A stretch of DNA of 41,810 nucleotides, taken from the NCBI GenBank assembly GCA_020073285.1, contig JAIQFM010000012.1, forward strand, positions 1-41,810. The letters are read 5' to 3'. The position numbers and the translations under genes are program-made. Within the stretch, counting starts at the first letter, position 1, and each line of letters starts with the position of its first letter. Positions 8,840 through 17,274 of this stretch are shown in pieces. The notes beneath the pieces are model-generated. The model worked only from the letters and a program-made list of their open reading frames with translations. It was not told where the DNA came from and made no database searches. The DNA comes from Terriglobia bacterium. Lineage in GTDB: Bacteria > Acidobacteriota > Terriglobia > Terriglobales > Acidobacteriaceae.

Positions 8840-9939
8840 ATTTGAAAGCGCAGTATCACAGCATCAAACCGGAGATCGATGCCGCCATTGCCCGGATCCT
8901 GGAGAGCTCGCAGTTCGTGCTGGGCGAAGCCGTGGCTTCCTTCGAAAGGGACTTTGCGCGCTACTGCAGCACGGAACAGGCGATTGCCGTGAATACCGGC
9001 ACCAGCGCCCTGCACCTCTCGCTGCTGGCGGCCGGTATCGGCGCCGGCGACGAAGTGATCACCACCCCGTTCACCTTTGTGGCGACGGTCGCGGCAATCC
9101 TGTACACCGGTGCGCGTCCGGTGCTGGCGGATATCGACCCGAAAAGCTTCAACCTTGATCCTGCCAACATCGAGCGAGCCATCTCGCCGCGGACCAAAGC
9201 CATCATCCCGGTGCATCTGTACGGTCAGCCCGCCGATATGGACCCGATCATGGCAATCGCGAAACGTCACAATCTGATCGTGATCGAGGACGCCTGCCAG
9301 GCGCACGGCGCCGAATACAAAGGCAGGCGCGTGGGCGGCATCGGCGCGATGGGCTGCTTCAGCTTTTATCCCGGCAAGAACCTGGGCGCCTACGGCGAAG
9401 GCGGCGCGGTGACCACCAGCAATCCCGAGTATGCGCGCACCATCCGCATGTTGCGCGACTGGGGAGCGGAGAAGAAGTACCAGCACCAATTGAAGGGCTA
9501 CAACTACCGCATGGAGGGGTTCCAGGGAGCGATTCTGGGCGTGAAAATGCGCTATCTGGAGGGGTGGACAGAGGCCCGCCGCGCGCACGCCCGCCGCTAC
9601 CACCAGTTGCTGGCCGGCGGCGAGGTGCGCACTCCTGCCGCAATGTCCGCAGTCCGCCACGTCTACCACGTCTATACCGTGCGAAGCGCCGAACGCGACG
9701 AACTGCAACAGACTCTCAACGCCGCCGGCGTGCAGACCGGGATCCACTATCCCGTTCCCGTTCACATGCAGCCGGCGTATTCCGATCTCGGCTATGGTCC
9801 CGGCGACTTCCCGCACGCCGAAGCGGCCGCCCAGGAAGTATTGTCGTTGCCAATCTTCCCGGAAATGACGGAGGTGCAGATGCTGGAGGTGGTGGCGGCG
9901 GTCGCTTCACGGAGGTTGACCAGTGTCGCCAAGCTCTGA
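8824..9939 (+). CDS. DegT/DnrJ/EryC1 aminotransferase (WbpE/WlbC-like)
   Basis: A 371-residue PLP-dependent sugar aminotransferase. The order is typical: N-terminal VPFLDLKAQYHSIKPEID, cofactor region NTGTSALHLSLLAAG, VIEDACQAHGAEYKG, then the Schiff-base lysine in FSFYPGKNLGAYGEGGA, and substrate loop GYNYRMEGFQGAILG. Start: TTG at 8824, with AAGGAG 7 bases before it; it overlaps the preceding gene by 16 bases. With the neighbouring dehydrogenase and acetyltransferase it fits the 3-amination step giving UDP-GlcNAc(3NH2)A. A second, fused DegT domain occurs downstream at 13737-16259, so two different amino sugars may be made. Confidence 0.93.
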   Translation: MVPFLDLKAQYHSIKPEIDAAIARILESSQFVLGEAVASFERDFARYCSTEQAIAVNTGTSALHLSLLAAGIGAGDEVITTPFTFVATVAAILYTGARPVLADIDPKSFNLDPANIERAISPRTKAIIPVHLYGQPADMDPIMAIAKRHNLIVIEDACQAHGAEYKGRRVGGIGAMGCFSFYPGKNLGAYGEGGAVTTSNPEYARTIRMLRDWGAEKKYQHQLKGYNYRMEGFQGAILGVKMRYLEGWTEARRAHARRYHQLLAGGEVRTPAAMSAVRHVYHVYTVRSAERDELQQTLNAAGVQTGIHYPVPVHMQPAYSDLGYGPGDFPHAEAAAQEVLSLPIFPEMTEVQMLEVVAAVASRRLTSVAKL

Positions 9940-10624
9940 GACCGATGCGCGGGTGGTGCGCGCGGTCCACGGCCGGCAGGAAGTTCGACCGGACCCGCCA
10001 TTCGAGCAGCAATTCGCGGATCACCTCAGGAACAGCGCAAGCCGCGAAGCCCTGCTGGAGTTGTACAACCGCTTCGCGCAGGGCGATACCGACTTCGATT
10101 TGCGCATGCGCCGGGTGCTGTGGCGAGCCATGGCCCGACGGATCGGCCATGGAGTGCGCATTGGGCCTGGGGTTGGCTTTCAGCACCTGGAGACCTTTGA
10201 GCTGGGCGACAATGTTTTCCTCGGCGCCCAGGCCTACATTCAGGGACGCTTCGACGGCCGCTGCGTCATAGGCAATCATGTTTGGATCGGGCCGCAGAGT
10301 TATTTCGACGCTCGCGATTTAGTCCTGGAAGATTACGTCGGCTGGGGGCCGGGTGCGAAGGTGCTTGGTTCGGAGCACACCGGCATTCCCCTCGACCAGC
10401 CGGTGATTCAGACCGACCTGGTTATCCGGCCGGTCAGGGTGGGAGCGTGGGCCGATATCGGCACCAACGCCGTCCTGCTTCCCGGAGTCACGGTGGGGAA
10501 GGGAAGCATCGTGGGAGCGGGCGCCGTCGTTACCCGCGACGTACCTGAGTTCGCTATCGTCGCCGGCGTGCCCGCGCGTTTCGTGCGCTGGCGGGAAGGA
10601 TATGCCGGGGAAGTACCGAAATAG
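9923..10624 (+). CDS. Hexapeptide-repeat acyltransferase (WbbJ-like)
   Basis: A 233-residue LbH acyltransferase. An N-terminal helical segment (FEQQFADHLRNSASREALLELYNRF) precedes a beta-helix with LGDNVFLGAQAYIQGRFDG, IGNHVWIGPQSYFDA, and the usual C-terminal coil KGSIVGAGAVVTRDVPEFAIVAGVPAR. It probably O- or N-acetylates a sugar of the repeat unit; the acceptor cannot be read from sequence. Start: GTG at 9923 with GGAGG 7 bases upstream, overlapping the aminotransferase end by 17 bases, consistent with coupled translation. It is distinct from the WbpD-like enzyme at 7264, being longer and having an extra N-terminal region. Confidence 0.9.
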   Translation: MSPSSETDARVVRAVHGRQEVRPDPPFEQQFADHLRNSASREALLELYNRFAQGDTDFDLRMRRVLWRAMARRIGHGVRIGPGVGFQHLETFELGDNVFLGAQAYIQGRFDGRCVIGNHVWIGPQSYFDARDLVLEDYVGWGPGAKVLGSEHTGIPLDQPVIQTDLVIRPVRVGAWADIGTNAVLLPGVTVGKGSIVGAGAVVTRDVPEFAIVAGVPARFVRWREGYAGEVPK

Positions 10625-10656
10625 GTGAAGCCGCCACGTACCGCGACTGAACTGCG

Positions 10657-11682
10657 ATGTCTAAATCCTTCAATTTCGCCGATTATGCGAATACTCCCGA
10701 GGAGGAGCGGCCCGTACTCTCGGTGGTTACGCCGGCCTACAACGAATCGGCGAACCTGCCTCTCATGTACGAGCGCCTGGTGCAGGCGCTGGACGCAATG
10801 AAGCTCGACTGGGAGTGGGTGGTGGTTGACGACCATTCCGCCGACGACACGTTTGCGGTTCTCTGCCGCCTGAGCGCCGCCGACGCTCGCGTGCGCGCGG
10901 TTCGGCTGGCACGAAATTTCGGTTCGCATATGGCGATCACCTGCGGGCTGCATGGCTGCCGCGGACAGGCCGCCGTCATCATGGCTTCCGATCTGCAGGA
11001 TCCGCCGGAGGTGATTCCCGACCTGTTGTCGCGGTGGCGTGAGGGCGACCAAGTGGTTTGGGCGGTGCGCCGCCGGCGAGAAGGCGAGACCGTCACCACC
11101 ACCGGTTTCTCCCGCCTGTACTACTGGCTGATGCGCCACATTGTCGGAATCCGCGAAATGCCGGCCAGCGGCGCCGACTTCATGCTTCTCGACCGCCGCG
11201 TCATCGACGCATTCCTGGAGTTCCGCGAAGCCAACGTCAGTATCCTCGCGCTGCTGACGTGGATGGGATTCCGGCAGGGCTCGATTCTGTACGACAAGCA
11301 GGCGCGGCAGCACGGTCGGTCGGGTTGGACGCTAAAGAAAAAGTTGAAGCTGGTCGTGGACTCCGTTACTTCGTTTACCTACGCCCCCATTCGCGCCATG
11401 TCGTATGTCGGGTTTGCGGTGGCGGTGTTTGGGCTGATGTATGCCGGGTTCATTCTGGTGTATGCGCTTCGCGGGAACACTGTGCCGGGCTGGTCCTCGC
11501 TGATGATCGTAGTGCTGGTGATCGGCGGCGTGCAGATGGTGATGCTGGGGGTGTTGGGCGAGTATTTGTGGCGCGCGCTGGACGAATCGCGCCAACGTCC
11601 GCGTTATCTGGTCGAAGCCAGCACGGCGGAATTGGCCCGGGCGCGGAGTGCCCTCGCGGGTAGCGTTCGCGAGGAGCGATAG
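10657..11682 (+). CDS. Polyprenyl-phosphate glycosyltransferase, GT2 (GtrB/ArnC-like)
   Basis: A 341-residue GT-A glycosyltransferase anchored in the inner membrane. The catalytic domain occupies ~20-235, with VLSVVTPAYNESANL, WVVVDDHSADDT and the metal-binding DLQDPPEV. Two C-terminal membrane helices follow (~250-275 and ~285-310: VGFAVAVFGLMYAGFILVYA and MIVVLVIGGVQMVMLGVLGEYLW). This architecture is that of enzymes loading a sugar from a nucleotide donor onto undecaprenyl phosphate. The next gene is a UPF0104 flippase-like protein, a common partnership that could move or use the lipid-linked sugar. The ATG at 10657 has no strong ribosome-binding site, but the operon continues with only 32 bases between genes. 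Confidence 0.93.
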   Translation: MSKSFNFADYANTPEEERPVLSVVTPAYNESANLPLMYERLVQALDAMKLDWEWVVVDDHSADDTFAVLCRLSAADARVRAVRLARNFGSHMAITCGLHGCRGQAAVIMASDLQDPPEVIPDLLSRWREGDQVVWAVRRRREGETVTTTGFSRLYYWLMRHIVGIREMPASGADFMLLDRRVIDAFLEFREANVSILALLTWMGFRQGSILYDKQARQHGRSGWTLKKKLKLVVDSVTSFTYAPIRAMSYVGFAVAVFGLMYAGFILVYALRGNTVPGWSSLMIVVLVIGGVQMVMLGVLGEYLWRALDESRQRPRYLVEASTAELARARSALAGSVREER

Positions 11683-11694
11683 GGGCGCCCGGCG

Positions 11695-12735
11695 GTGGCA
11701 ACGAGCAGGAAAACTCGCGCGCTGGTGCTGGGATTGATGGTCAGCGCCTTATTTCTCTGGCTGGCGCTGCGCAATGCCGATCTGCGGCAGACCTGGTTCC
11801 GCTTGCGCGACCTGGATGGCCGGTACCTGCTGCTTCCGGTCGGCATGACGTTGCTCAATTACCCGCTGCGCGGATGGCGCTGGCAACGGATTTTTCCAGC
11901 TCACGCGAGGCCGGGCTTTTGGGTTTGTTTTCAGACGCTGGCCATCGGCAACGCGTTGAACAATTTTGTGCCTGGACGCGGCGGCGATCTGGCCCGGTGC
12001 GTACTGGTCGCTCGCAAGACATCGCTGGCCGGCGGGACGCTTGCCCTGGCAACGCTCGGGGTCGAGAAGATTCTGGATGGGCTGGCGCTGCTGGCAGTTG
12101 TCCTATTATCGTTTCACTTTTTGACTCCGCCGCAGTGGATAGCGCGACTGGAGATGGCCGCTGCCATCGTTTTCGGCGGCGCGCTGGCGGTTGTCATCGT
12201 GCTGCGCTACCGGTCGCTGTGGCTGCTGGGGTTGGTGGAGCGGATGTTTCGCGCCGCAGGATTCGCCACGTGGGGCGAGAGTATTGCGCGCCTGGGGAGC
12301 TCCTTCGCGGAAGGCTTGCATGCCGTCGCTTCGCTGCGCGACATGACCGTTTTGCTGGCCATCACGGCAGCCATATGGACGACGGAAGCGGGTCTGGTGT
12401 GCGGCTTGGCTTGGGCAATCCACGTTCCCATGTCGCTCGCAGCCGGCCTCATGGTATGCGCGGTTCTGGGGCTGGGGCTGATGATACCGGCGGCACCCGG
12501 AGCGCTCGGCACGTACGAGTTCTTTTCCTCGGCCGCCATCGCTCTCACCGGCGTAGGCGCCGCACCCGCGTTGGCGCTTACGCTTGTTCTTCATGCGTGG
12601 GTGTTGTTGGCGACCAGCTTTACCGGACTGTTGTGCGCCGGCTCCACGGTGACGCTGCGGGCGCTGGCCTCGCAACGCGAGCCGGTCGAAGTGGCGGAGG
12701 AGGCGAGTGCCGCCTGCGCGGCTGAGCGCAAGTAG
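11695..12735 (+). CDS. UPF0104 / lysylphosphatidylglycerol synthase TM-region flippase-like protein
   Basis: A 346-residue integral membrane protein with about eight hydrophobic segments. Family marks are an early LNYPLRGWRWQRIF, NNFVPGRGGDLARCVLVARK, LATLGVEKILDGLALLAVV, and a final PAAPGALGTYEFFSSAAIALTGVG. These are typical of the UPF0104/AglD-type group, found beside GT2 polyprenyl-phosphate transferases and proposed to act on lipid-linked sugars. The start is GTG at 11695, 12 bases after the GT2 stop; the nearest candidate ribosome-binding site (AGGGG) is weak. Its biochemical role here is inferred from neighbourhood only. Confidence 0.88.
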   Translation: MATSRKTRALVLGLMVSALFLWLALRNADLRQTWFRLRDLDGRYLLLPVGMTLLNYPLRGWRWQRIFPAHARPGFWVCFQTLAIGNALNNFVPGRGGDLARCVLVARKTSLAGGTLALATLGVEKILDGLALLAVVLLSFHFLTPPQWIARLEMAAAIVFGGALAVVIVLRYRSLWLLGLVERMFRAAGFATWGESIARLGSSFAEGLHAVASLRDMTVLLAITAAIWTTEAGLVCGLAWAIHVPMSLAAGLMVCAVLGLGLMIPAAPGALGTYEFFSSAAIALTGVGAAPALALTLVLHAWVLLATSFTGLLCAGSTVTLRALASQREPVEVAEEASAACAAERK

Positions 12736-12768
12736 CGCGTCGGGCGGCATGAGGGACAGAACGCGATC

Positions 12769-13740
12769 ATGGGCATCGATCAAAGTCGAATTCTGATCAC
12801 CGGCGGGGCGGGCTTCATCGGCACGCACCTGGCGGAGCGCCTTTCCGGGCAGGCCAAAGAAGTCATCCTGTTTGATAACGGACGGCGGGACTCGCTGTCG
12901 CTGGCGCCGCATCTTCGCGCCCACCCGCGTATTAAGTTCATCGCCGGCGACACGCTCGACAAATCTTCGGTCGCTGCCGCATTCGATGGCGGCATTGACA
13001 TCGTGCTTCACCTGGCGGCCATTGCCGGTGTATCGAGCTATTACCAGGAACCGCTGAAGACGTTGCAGGTAAACATTCTGGGAACGGTGAATGTGCTGGA
13101 CGAGGCTGCGCGCCGCGGCATCGCCCACTTCGTCGATTTTTCCACGAGCGAGATTTTCGGTTCGGATGCCATGTGGGTCACGGAAGAGATGCCATGCGGC
13201 ATTGGCGCTTCATCCGAACGCCGCTGGGTTTACGCTACCAGCAAACTTGCCACCGAACACTTCTCGTTGCGCTATGGGGAGACGCACGGATTTGCGGCCA
13301 CGGTGGTGCGTCCATTCAACATCTACGGTCCGCGCCAGACCGGCGAGGGAGCGATCAGCAACTTCTGCCGAGCCGCTCTGGAGGGCAAGCCGCTGAAGGT
13401 TTATGGCGACGGTTCGCCGGTTCGGGCGTGGTGCTATGTCAGCGACACGGTGGATGCGATCGAGCGCATCTTGCAGCGCCGCGAACAGGCCACGGGCGTG
13501 TTCAATATCGGCAACCCGCGTGAAATCGAGACGACGCTCGGATTGGCGCGCCGGATCGCGCGCCTCGTGCCGGGAACGTCGATCGAGTTTGAAGCCGTGA
13601 GCCGCGCCGAGGTGCGCGCCCGGGTTCCCGTCATCGAGCGCGCTCGCACGATACTCGGCTATGAGCCCAAGGTGGATTTGGAGCAGGGACTGAACTCGAC
13701 GCTGCAGTGGTTTTCCCAGGCTAAGGGAGCGGTGCGATGA
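12769..13740 (+). CDS. NAD-dependent sugar epimerase/dehydratase (extended SDR)
   Basis: A 323-residue nucleotide-sugar SDR. N-terminal ILITGGAGFIGTHLAERL binds NAD(P); the catalytic triad is visible as VDFSTSEIFG (Ser/Thr) and YATSKLATEH (YxxxK); the NIYGPRQTGEGAISNF and VYGDGSPVRAWCYVSDTV motifs are those of UDP-sugar epimerases and decarboxylases. The C-terminus matches the usual length. The stop overlaps the next start as ATGA (13737-13740), so it is translationally coupled to the dehydrogenase-aminotransferase fusion. The specific reaction (4-epimerisation, 4,6-dehydration or other) cannot be decided, but a supply step for that fusion is likely. Confidence 0.92.
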   Translation: MGIDQSRILITGGAGFIGTHLAERLSGQAKEVILFDNGRRDSLSLAPHLRAHPRIKFIAGDTLDKSSVAAAFDGGIDIVLHLAAIAGVSSYYQEPLKTLQVNILGTVNVLDEAARRGIAHFVDFSTSEIFGSDAMWVTEEMPCGIGASSERRWVYATSKLATEHFSLRYGETHGFAATVVRPFNIYGPRQTGEGAISNFCRAALEGKPLKVYGDGSPVRAWCYVSDTVDAIERILQRREQATGVFNIGNPREIETTLGLARRIARLVPGTSIEFEAVSRAEVRARVPVIERARTILGYEPKVDLEQGLNSTLQWFSQAKGAVR

Positions 13741-16259
13741 AAGTTGCCGTCATCGGCGCCGGCAAGATGGGCCTGCCGCTGGCCTGCCAGTTTGCCGCGC
13801 GTGGCGCATCGGTGCTGGCCTGTGATGTCCGCCAGGAGGTGGTTGAGGCCATCAACGCCGGCCGCTGCCCGATTGACGAGCCGGGAGTCGCGGAACTGTT
13901 GTCCGCTGCCGTCGAGCGCCGCGCTCTGGTTGCAACCACCGACTCCGCTCGCTCCGTGGCTGAAAGCGATGTCGTTGTCGTGATCGTTCCCGCTCTGCTC
14001 ACGCCGGAGCGAGACGCGGACCTGTCAATCTTGTGTTCCGTGTCGGAGCAAATCGCCGCGCAGCTCCGACCGGGCGCCATGGTTTCTTATGAAACGACAG
14101 TTCCGCTGGGATCCACGCGAGGTCGCTTTGTTCCTATCCTGGAGCGCAGCGGACTTCGCGCCGGCCACGATTTTGACGTCGTATATTCGCCCGAACGCGT
14201 AAAGAGCCAACTCGTCCTCGACCACCTGACGAAAACGCCGAAGGTGGTGGGCGGCATCAACGCAACTTCGGCGGAGCGTGGCGCCGCTTTCTACGAGCAG
14301 TACTTGGGCACGGAAGTGACAAACGTCGGGACGCTGGAGGCCGCCGAGTTCGTCAAGCTGGCCGGCATGGCGTATCGCGATGTGAATATCGCCCTGGCCA
14401 ATGAATTGGCGCGCTATGCCGAAGCTGCCGGCGTTAGCTTCGAGCCCGTACGCCAAGCCGCCAACACCGACGGTGAGGCGTTGTTGCTGCGACCCGGCAT
14501 TGGCGTCGGCGGACACTGCACTCCGGTGTATCCGTACTTTCTCATCCGCGATGGAGAGCGGCGCGGGGTCCCGCTGGTGCTCGGTTATCGCAGCCGCCTT
14601 ATCAATGACGATCAGGCGGAGCACGCGGTCAGGCGCGTGGCCCGTGAATTGGGGACGTTGTCAGGGCGAACGGCGCTGATCCTCGGGCTTGCATTCCGGC
14701 CGTCGGTCAAGGAGCACCTGTTCTCGCCGGCATTTCTCATTCGCGACGCCTTGGTGAGGCACGGGGCAGACGTCAGGCTCCACGATCCTCTCTACAGCGA
14801 CGATGAATTGCGCGCCCACGGCTTTGAGCCGGGCAAGATCAAGGAGCAGCCCGCTCCCGAAATTGTGATTCTGAACACTGCGCACCCGCAGTATGCCAGC
14901 GTGAATTTCGTGTCCTTGGCAACGGCTGGAGTGCGCGTCATCTGCGATGGGCGTAACTTCTGGAATGAGGAGGATGTTCGCCGTGCGGGCCTGAAATACG
15001 TCGGCATCGGCGTGCCTGACCAGCGAACTGCAACCCAATCACAAGTCCCAGTAGCCAGGCCGTTGCTCGGAGGCGAGGAAGCGGAAGCCGCTGCCGATGT
15101 CATCCGCGGCGGATGGGTAACGCAAGGCCCGCAGGTAGCCGCTTTCGAGCGCGAATTCCGCGACGTGGTGGGAGCCGCCCACGCGTGCGCGGTCTCCAGC
15201 GGGACGACAGCGCTTCACCTGGCGCTCAAAGCGGTGGGGGTCGGCACTGGCGACGAAGTGATCACCGTCAGCCATTCCTTCATCGCGACCGCGAACGTAG
15301 TCCGCTATTGCGGAGCGGTGCCGGTGTTCGTGGACATCGATCCCGCCACTTTCAATATGGATCCCGCCCTCATCGAGCGGGTGATCACGCCTCGCACGCG
15401 GGCCATCCTCTGCGTCCACCAGATCGGCATGCCCTGCGAGTTGGCGGCGATTGTCGCCATTGCGCGCAAGCACGGCTTACCCGTGATTGAAGACGCCGCG
15501 TGCGCCATCGGCAGCGAAGTCCTGTGGGAAGGGAAGTGGGAAAAGATCGGACGGCCGCACGGCGACATTGCCTGCTTCTCCTTCCATCCGCGCAAGCTCG
15601 TCACCACCGGCGACGGCGGCATGCTGACGACCTCCAATGCCGCCTGGGATCGCCAATTCCGGCGGTGGCGCCAGCACGGGATGTCGGTGCCGGACACGGT
15701 GCGCCACGGTTCCGCGCAGGTGGTCTACGAATCCTATGACAAGCTGGGATACAACTACCGCATGACCGACATACAGGGGGCGGTCGGACGTGGGCAACTC
15801 AGGCGGCTCTCCGGCATGATTGCCCGTCGTCGTGAGTTGGCGCGGCGTTACGCCGAGCTGTTGGCCGGCATTCCGGGTATCACTCCACCGGCGGAGCCAG
15901 CGTGGGCGCGTACGAACTGGCAGTCTTACTGTATTCGCCTGGCGCAAGGCATGGATCAGCGGCAAGTCATGCAGGCAATGTTGGACTCCGGCGTATCCAC
16001 TCGACGCGGAGTCATGTGCGCGCATCGCGAACCCGCCTACGAACGGGAACCGTGGTCGTGCGGTTCCGGCGATGGTCGCTGCGCTTGCCGTGGCGGCCGT
16101 TGCGAGCGCCTGGTCAACAGCGAGCGCGCCCAGGACGCGACCATTATTCTGCCGTTGTACCACCAGATGAGCGAAGCCGATCAGGACCGCGTCGTGGCCG
16201 CGCTGGCGAGTTGCCGTCGCGATCAACGGGTGGGTTCGGTGGCGGGCCATACTGATTAG
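13737..16259 (+). CDS. Fused nucleotide-sugar 6-dehydrogenase and DegT aminotransferase
   Basis: One uninterrupted 840-residue frame carrying two enzymes. Residues 1-~424 are a UDP-glucose/GDP-mannose dehydrogenase family protein: MKVAVIGAGKMGLPLACQF, VYSPERVKSQLV, AEFVKLAGMAYRDVNIALANE, and catalytic Cys261 in PGIGVGGHCTPVYP. After a ~12-residue linker, residues ~436-825 are a DegT/DnrJ/EryC1 aminotransferase starting VPVARPLLGGEEAEA, with SSGTTALHLALKAVG and Schiff-base Lys620 in FSFHPRKLVTTGDGGM. Each half is full length with its key residues, so a bifunctional enzyme is plausible; both domains normally occur as separate proteins. An unusual Cys/Gly-rich insertion carries Cys775, 782, 784 and 789. 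The start overlaps the previous stop (ATGA). An internal GTG at about 15011 could allow separate translation of the second half. The product sugar is unknown. Confidence 0.93.
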   Translation: MKVAVIGAGKMGLPLACQFAARGASVLACDVRQEVVEAINAGRCPIDEPGVAELLSAAVERRALVATTDSARSVAESDVVVVIVPALLTPERDADLSILCSVSEQIAAQLRPGAMVSYETTVPLGSTRGRFVPILERSGLRAGHDFDVVYSPERVKSQLVLDHLTKTPKVVGGINATSAERGAAFYEQYLGTEVTNVGTLEAAEFVKLAGMAYRDVNIALANELARYAEAAGVSFEPVRQAANTDGEALLLRPGIGVGGHCTPVYPYFLIRDGERRGVPLVLGYRSRLINDDQAEHAVRRVARELGTLSGRTALILGLAFRPSVKEHLFSPAFLIRDALVRHGADVRLHDPLYSDDELRAHGFEPGKIKEQPAPEIVILNTAHPQYASVNFVSLATAGVRVICDGRNFWNEEDVRRAGLKYVGIGVPDQRTATQSQVPVARPLLGGEEAEAAADVIRGGWVTQGPQVAAFEREFRDVVGAAHACAVSSGTTALHLALKAVGVGTGDEVITVSHSFIATANVVRYCGAVPVFVDIDPATFNMDPALIERVITPRTRAILCVHQIGMPCELAAIVAIARKHGLPVIEDAACAIGSEVLWEGKWEKIGRPHGDIACFSFHPRKLVTTGDGGMLTTSNAAWDRQFRRWRQHGMSVPDTVRHGSAQVVYESYDKLGYNYRMTDIQGAVGRGQLRRLSGMIARRRELARRYAELLAGIPGITPPAEPAWARTNWQSYCIRLAQGMDQRQVMQAMLDSGVSTRRGVMCAHREPAYEREPWSCGSGDGRCACRGGRCERLVNSERAQDATIILPLYHQMSEADQDRVVAALASCRRDQRVGSVAGHTD

Positions 16260-16283
16260 GAAGCACAGGGAAACCGACCAGCC

Positions 16284-16607
16284 ATGCACATACCGCGCGT
16301 CGTGGGAGCGCGGCCCAATTTCATGAAGACGGCGCCTGTGGTTCGCGCTTTGGGCGAACACTCATCCGTCCGTCAAACCATCGTTCACACCGGCTAGCAT
16401 TACGACGCCAACATGTCCGACGCGTTCTTTCGGCAACTGGCGATCCCGGCGCCGGACGTCAATTCACAGGTCGGTTCGGGTTCACACGCCCAGCAGACAG
16501 CGGAGATCATCGGCGTTGCAGCGGCCGTCGAACGTTGACGATCCACCCTGGCTGGCGCAAGCGATCGCGACGCTGCGCGAAATCGCAAACACGTGCCGGT
16601 GGTTTTC
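16284..16607 (+). pseudogene. Broken UDP-GlcNAc 2-epimerase (WecB/WbpI type)
   Basis: The frame reads MHIPRVVGARPNFMKTAPVV...TIVHTG, then TAG (16395-16397), then HYDANMSDAFFRQLAIPAPD and GSGSHAQQTAEII. This is unmistakably the N-terminus of a non-hydrolysing UDP-GlcNAc 2-epimerase, with the conserved Gln of HTGQHYD turned into a stop. The reading frame ends at 16537, and the following LAQAIATLREIA (frame +1) and KHVPVVF (original frame) match a much later part of the family. About 140 or more central codons are therefore deleted, and two frame changes are present. It is the last member of the sugar operon and directly abuts the VapBC module. The 2-epimerisation step (e.g. to a ManNAc3NAcA sugar) is presumably lost unless encoded elsewhere. 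Confidence 0.85.
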
Positions 16608-16638
16608 AATCGGCGAATGCTGGCCTGGACAAAGAAGT

Positions 16639-17031
16639 CTATATCACCTCAATGACGGCGGAATGGCCAGACGCCGCGGCCAGCTTCCGATCGCAGGTGA
16701 TGAGAGGTGCACCTAGCGCTTCCGCCAGCGCCACATAGGCCGCGTCGTAAGCCGTCAGTTGATGCCGCAGATCCCAGATGCGCCAGAGCAGCAAATCGTG
16801 CGGATAGCGAGTGAGGGGAAGGTCGAGCAGGTCTTGCATAGCCTCCTCGGCGCGGCTCGCCGTCATACTGCGCGCCGCGACGTAGCGGCGGAGTACCTGA
16901 GCGACCTCGACGTCGACCAGATGAGGCGCGTGCAGATTCGGGACGGCTGAGAAGATCCGCCGTTCAACCCTGGTTCCAGTCGGAGTTTGCAACAGCCATT
17001 CGATGACCGCGGAAGCATCGAGCACGATCAC
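16639..17031 (-). CDS. vapC: VapC-type PIN-domain toxin ribonuclease
   Basis: A 130-residue PIN-domain protein: MIVLDASAVIEWLL supplies the first acidic residue, and YDAAYVALAEALGAPLITCD the C-terminal acidic cluster. VapC toxins cleave specific RNAs and are held inactive by their antitoxin. The ATG at 17031 overlaps the antitoxin stop by four bases (ATGA), the classic toxin-antitoxin arrangement with the antitoxin first. It is tail-to-tail with the wecB remnant and may have arrived with, or after, the deletion that destroyed that gene. Confidence 0.92.
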   Translation of the reverse strand: MIVLDASAVIEWLLQTPTGTRVERRIFSAVPNLHAPHLVDVEVAQVLRRYVAARSMTASRAEEAMQDLLDLPLTRYPHDLLLWRIWDLRHQLTAYDAAYVALAEALGAPLITCDRKLAAASGHSAVIEVI

Positions 17032-17258
17032 CGCGAATCGCGCTCCGAGCGAACGGCGCGGGCAGCCGAGAGCGGCGCCGCCACGGGCGCCCGCCTATGC
17101 AGACGTTCGCGTAGCTCGCTGAGCGTGGGCCGCTCAGACAACTGGCGAATTTCCGCCAGTAAATAGTCGGACAGCGATACGCCTGCCATGGCGGCACGGA
17201 TCTTTAAAGTACGATGCAATGTGTCGGGAACATTTCGCACTTGGATCATGCGTGACAT
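17028..17258 (-). CDS. vapB: VapB/FitA-like ribbon-helix-helix antitoxin
   Basis: A 76-residue antitoxin. The N-terminus, MIQVRNVPDTLHRTLKIRAA-MAGVSLSDYLLAEI, is an RHH DNA-binding fold of the FitA/Arc type; the C-terminal half (LRERLHRRAPV...AARAVRSERDSR) is Arg-rich and should wrap the toxin. It overlaps vapC by four bases. Just upstream lies a cluster of CATGTG/CACATG words (17275-17311) that is a good candidate for its autoregulatory operator. An alternative start at the internal ATG four codons later (MIQV) is possible. Confidence 0.9.
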   Translation of the reverse strand: MSRMIQVRNVPDTLHRTLKIRAAMAGVSLSDYLLAEIRQLSERPTLSELRERLHRRAPVAAPLSAARAVRSERDSR

Positions 17259-17274
17259 TTGATGAGTATGAGTT

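Noticed and set aside
8836-9816. Long open frame (326 codons) on the minus strand
   Set aside because: Exactly antisense to the DegT aminotransferase; composition rich in His/Arg/Gly typical of a GC-rich shadow frame, and no family motif.
12106-13128. 340-codon minus-strand frame
   Set aside because: Antisense to the UPF0104 protein and SDR genes; no motifs and no ribosome-binding site.
15477-16361. 294-codon minus-strand frame
   Set aside because: Antisense to the aminotransferase half of the fusion and the epimerase remnant; no recognisable features.
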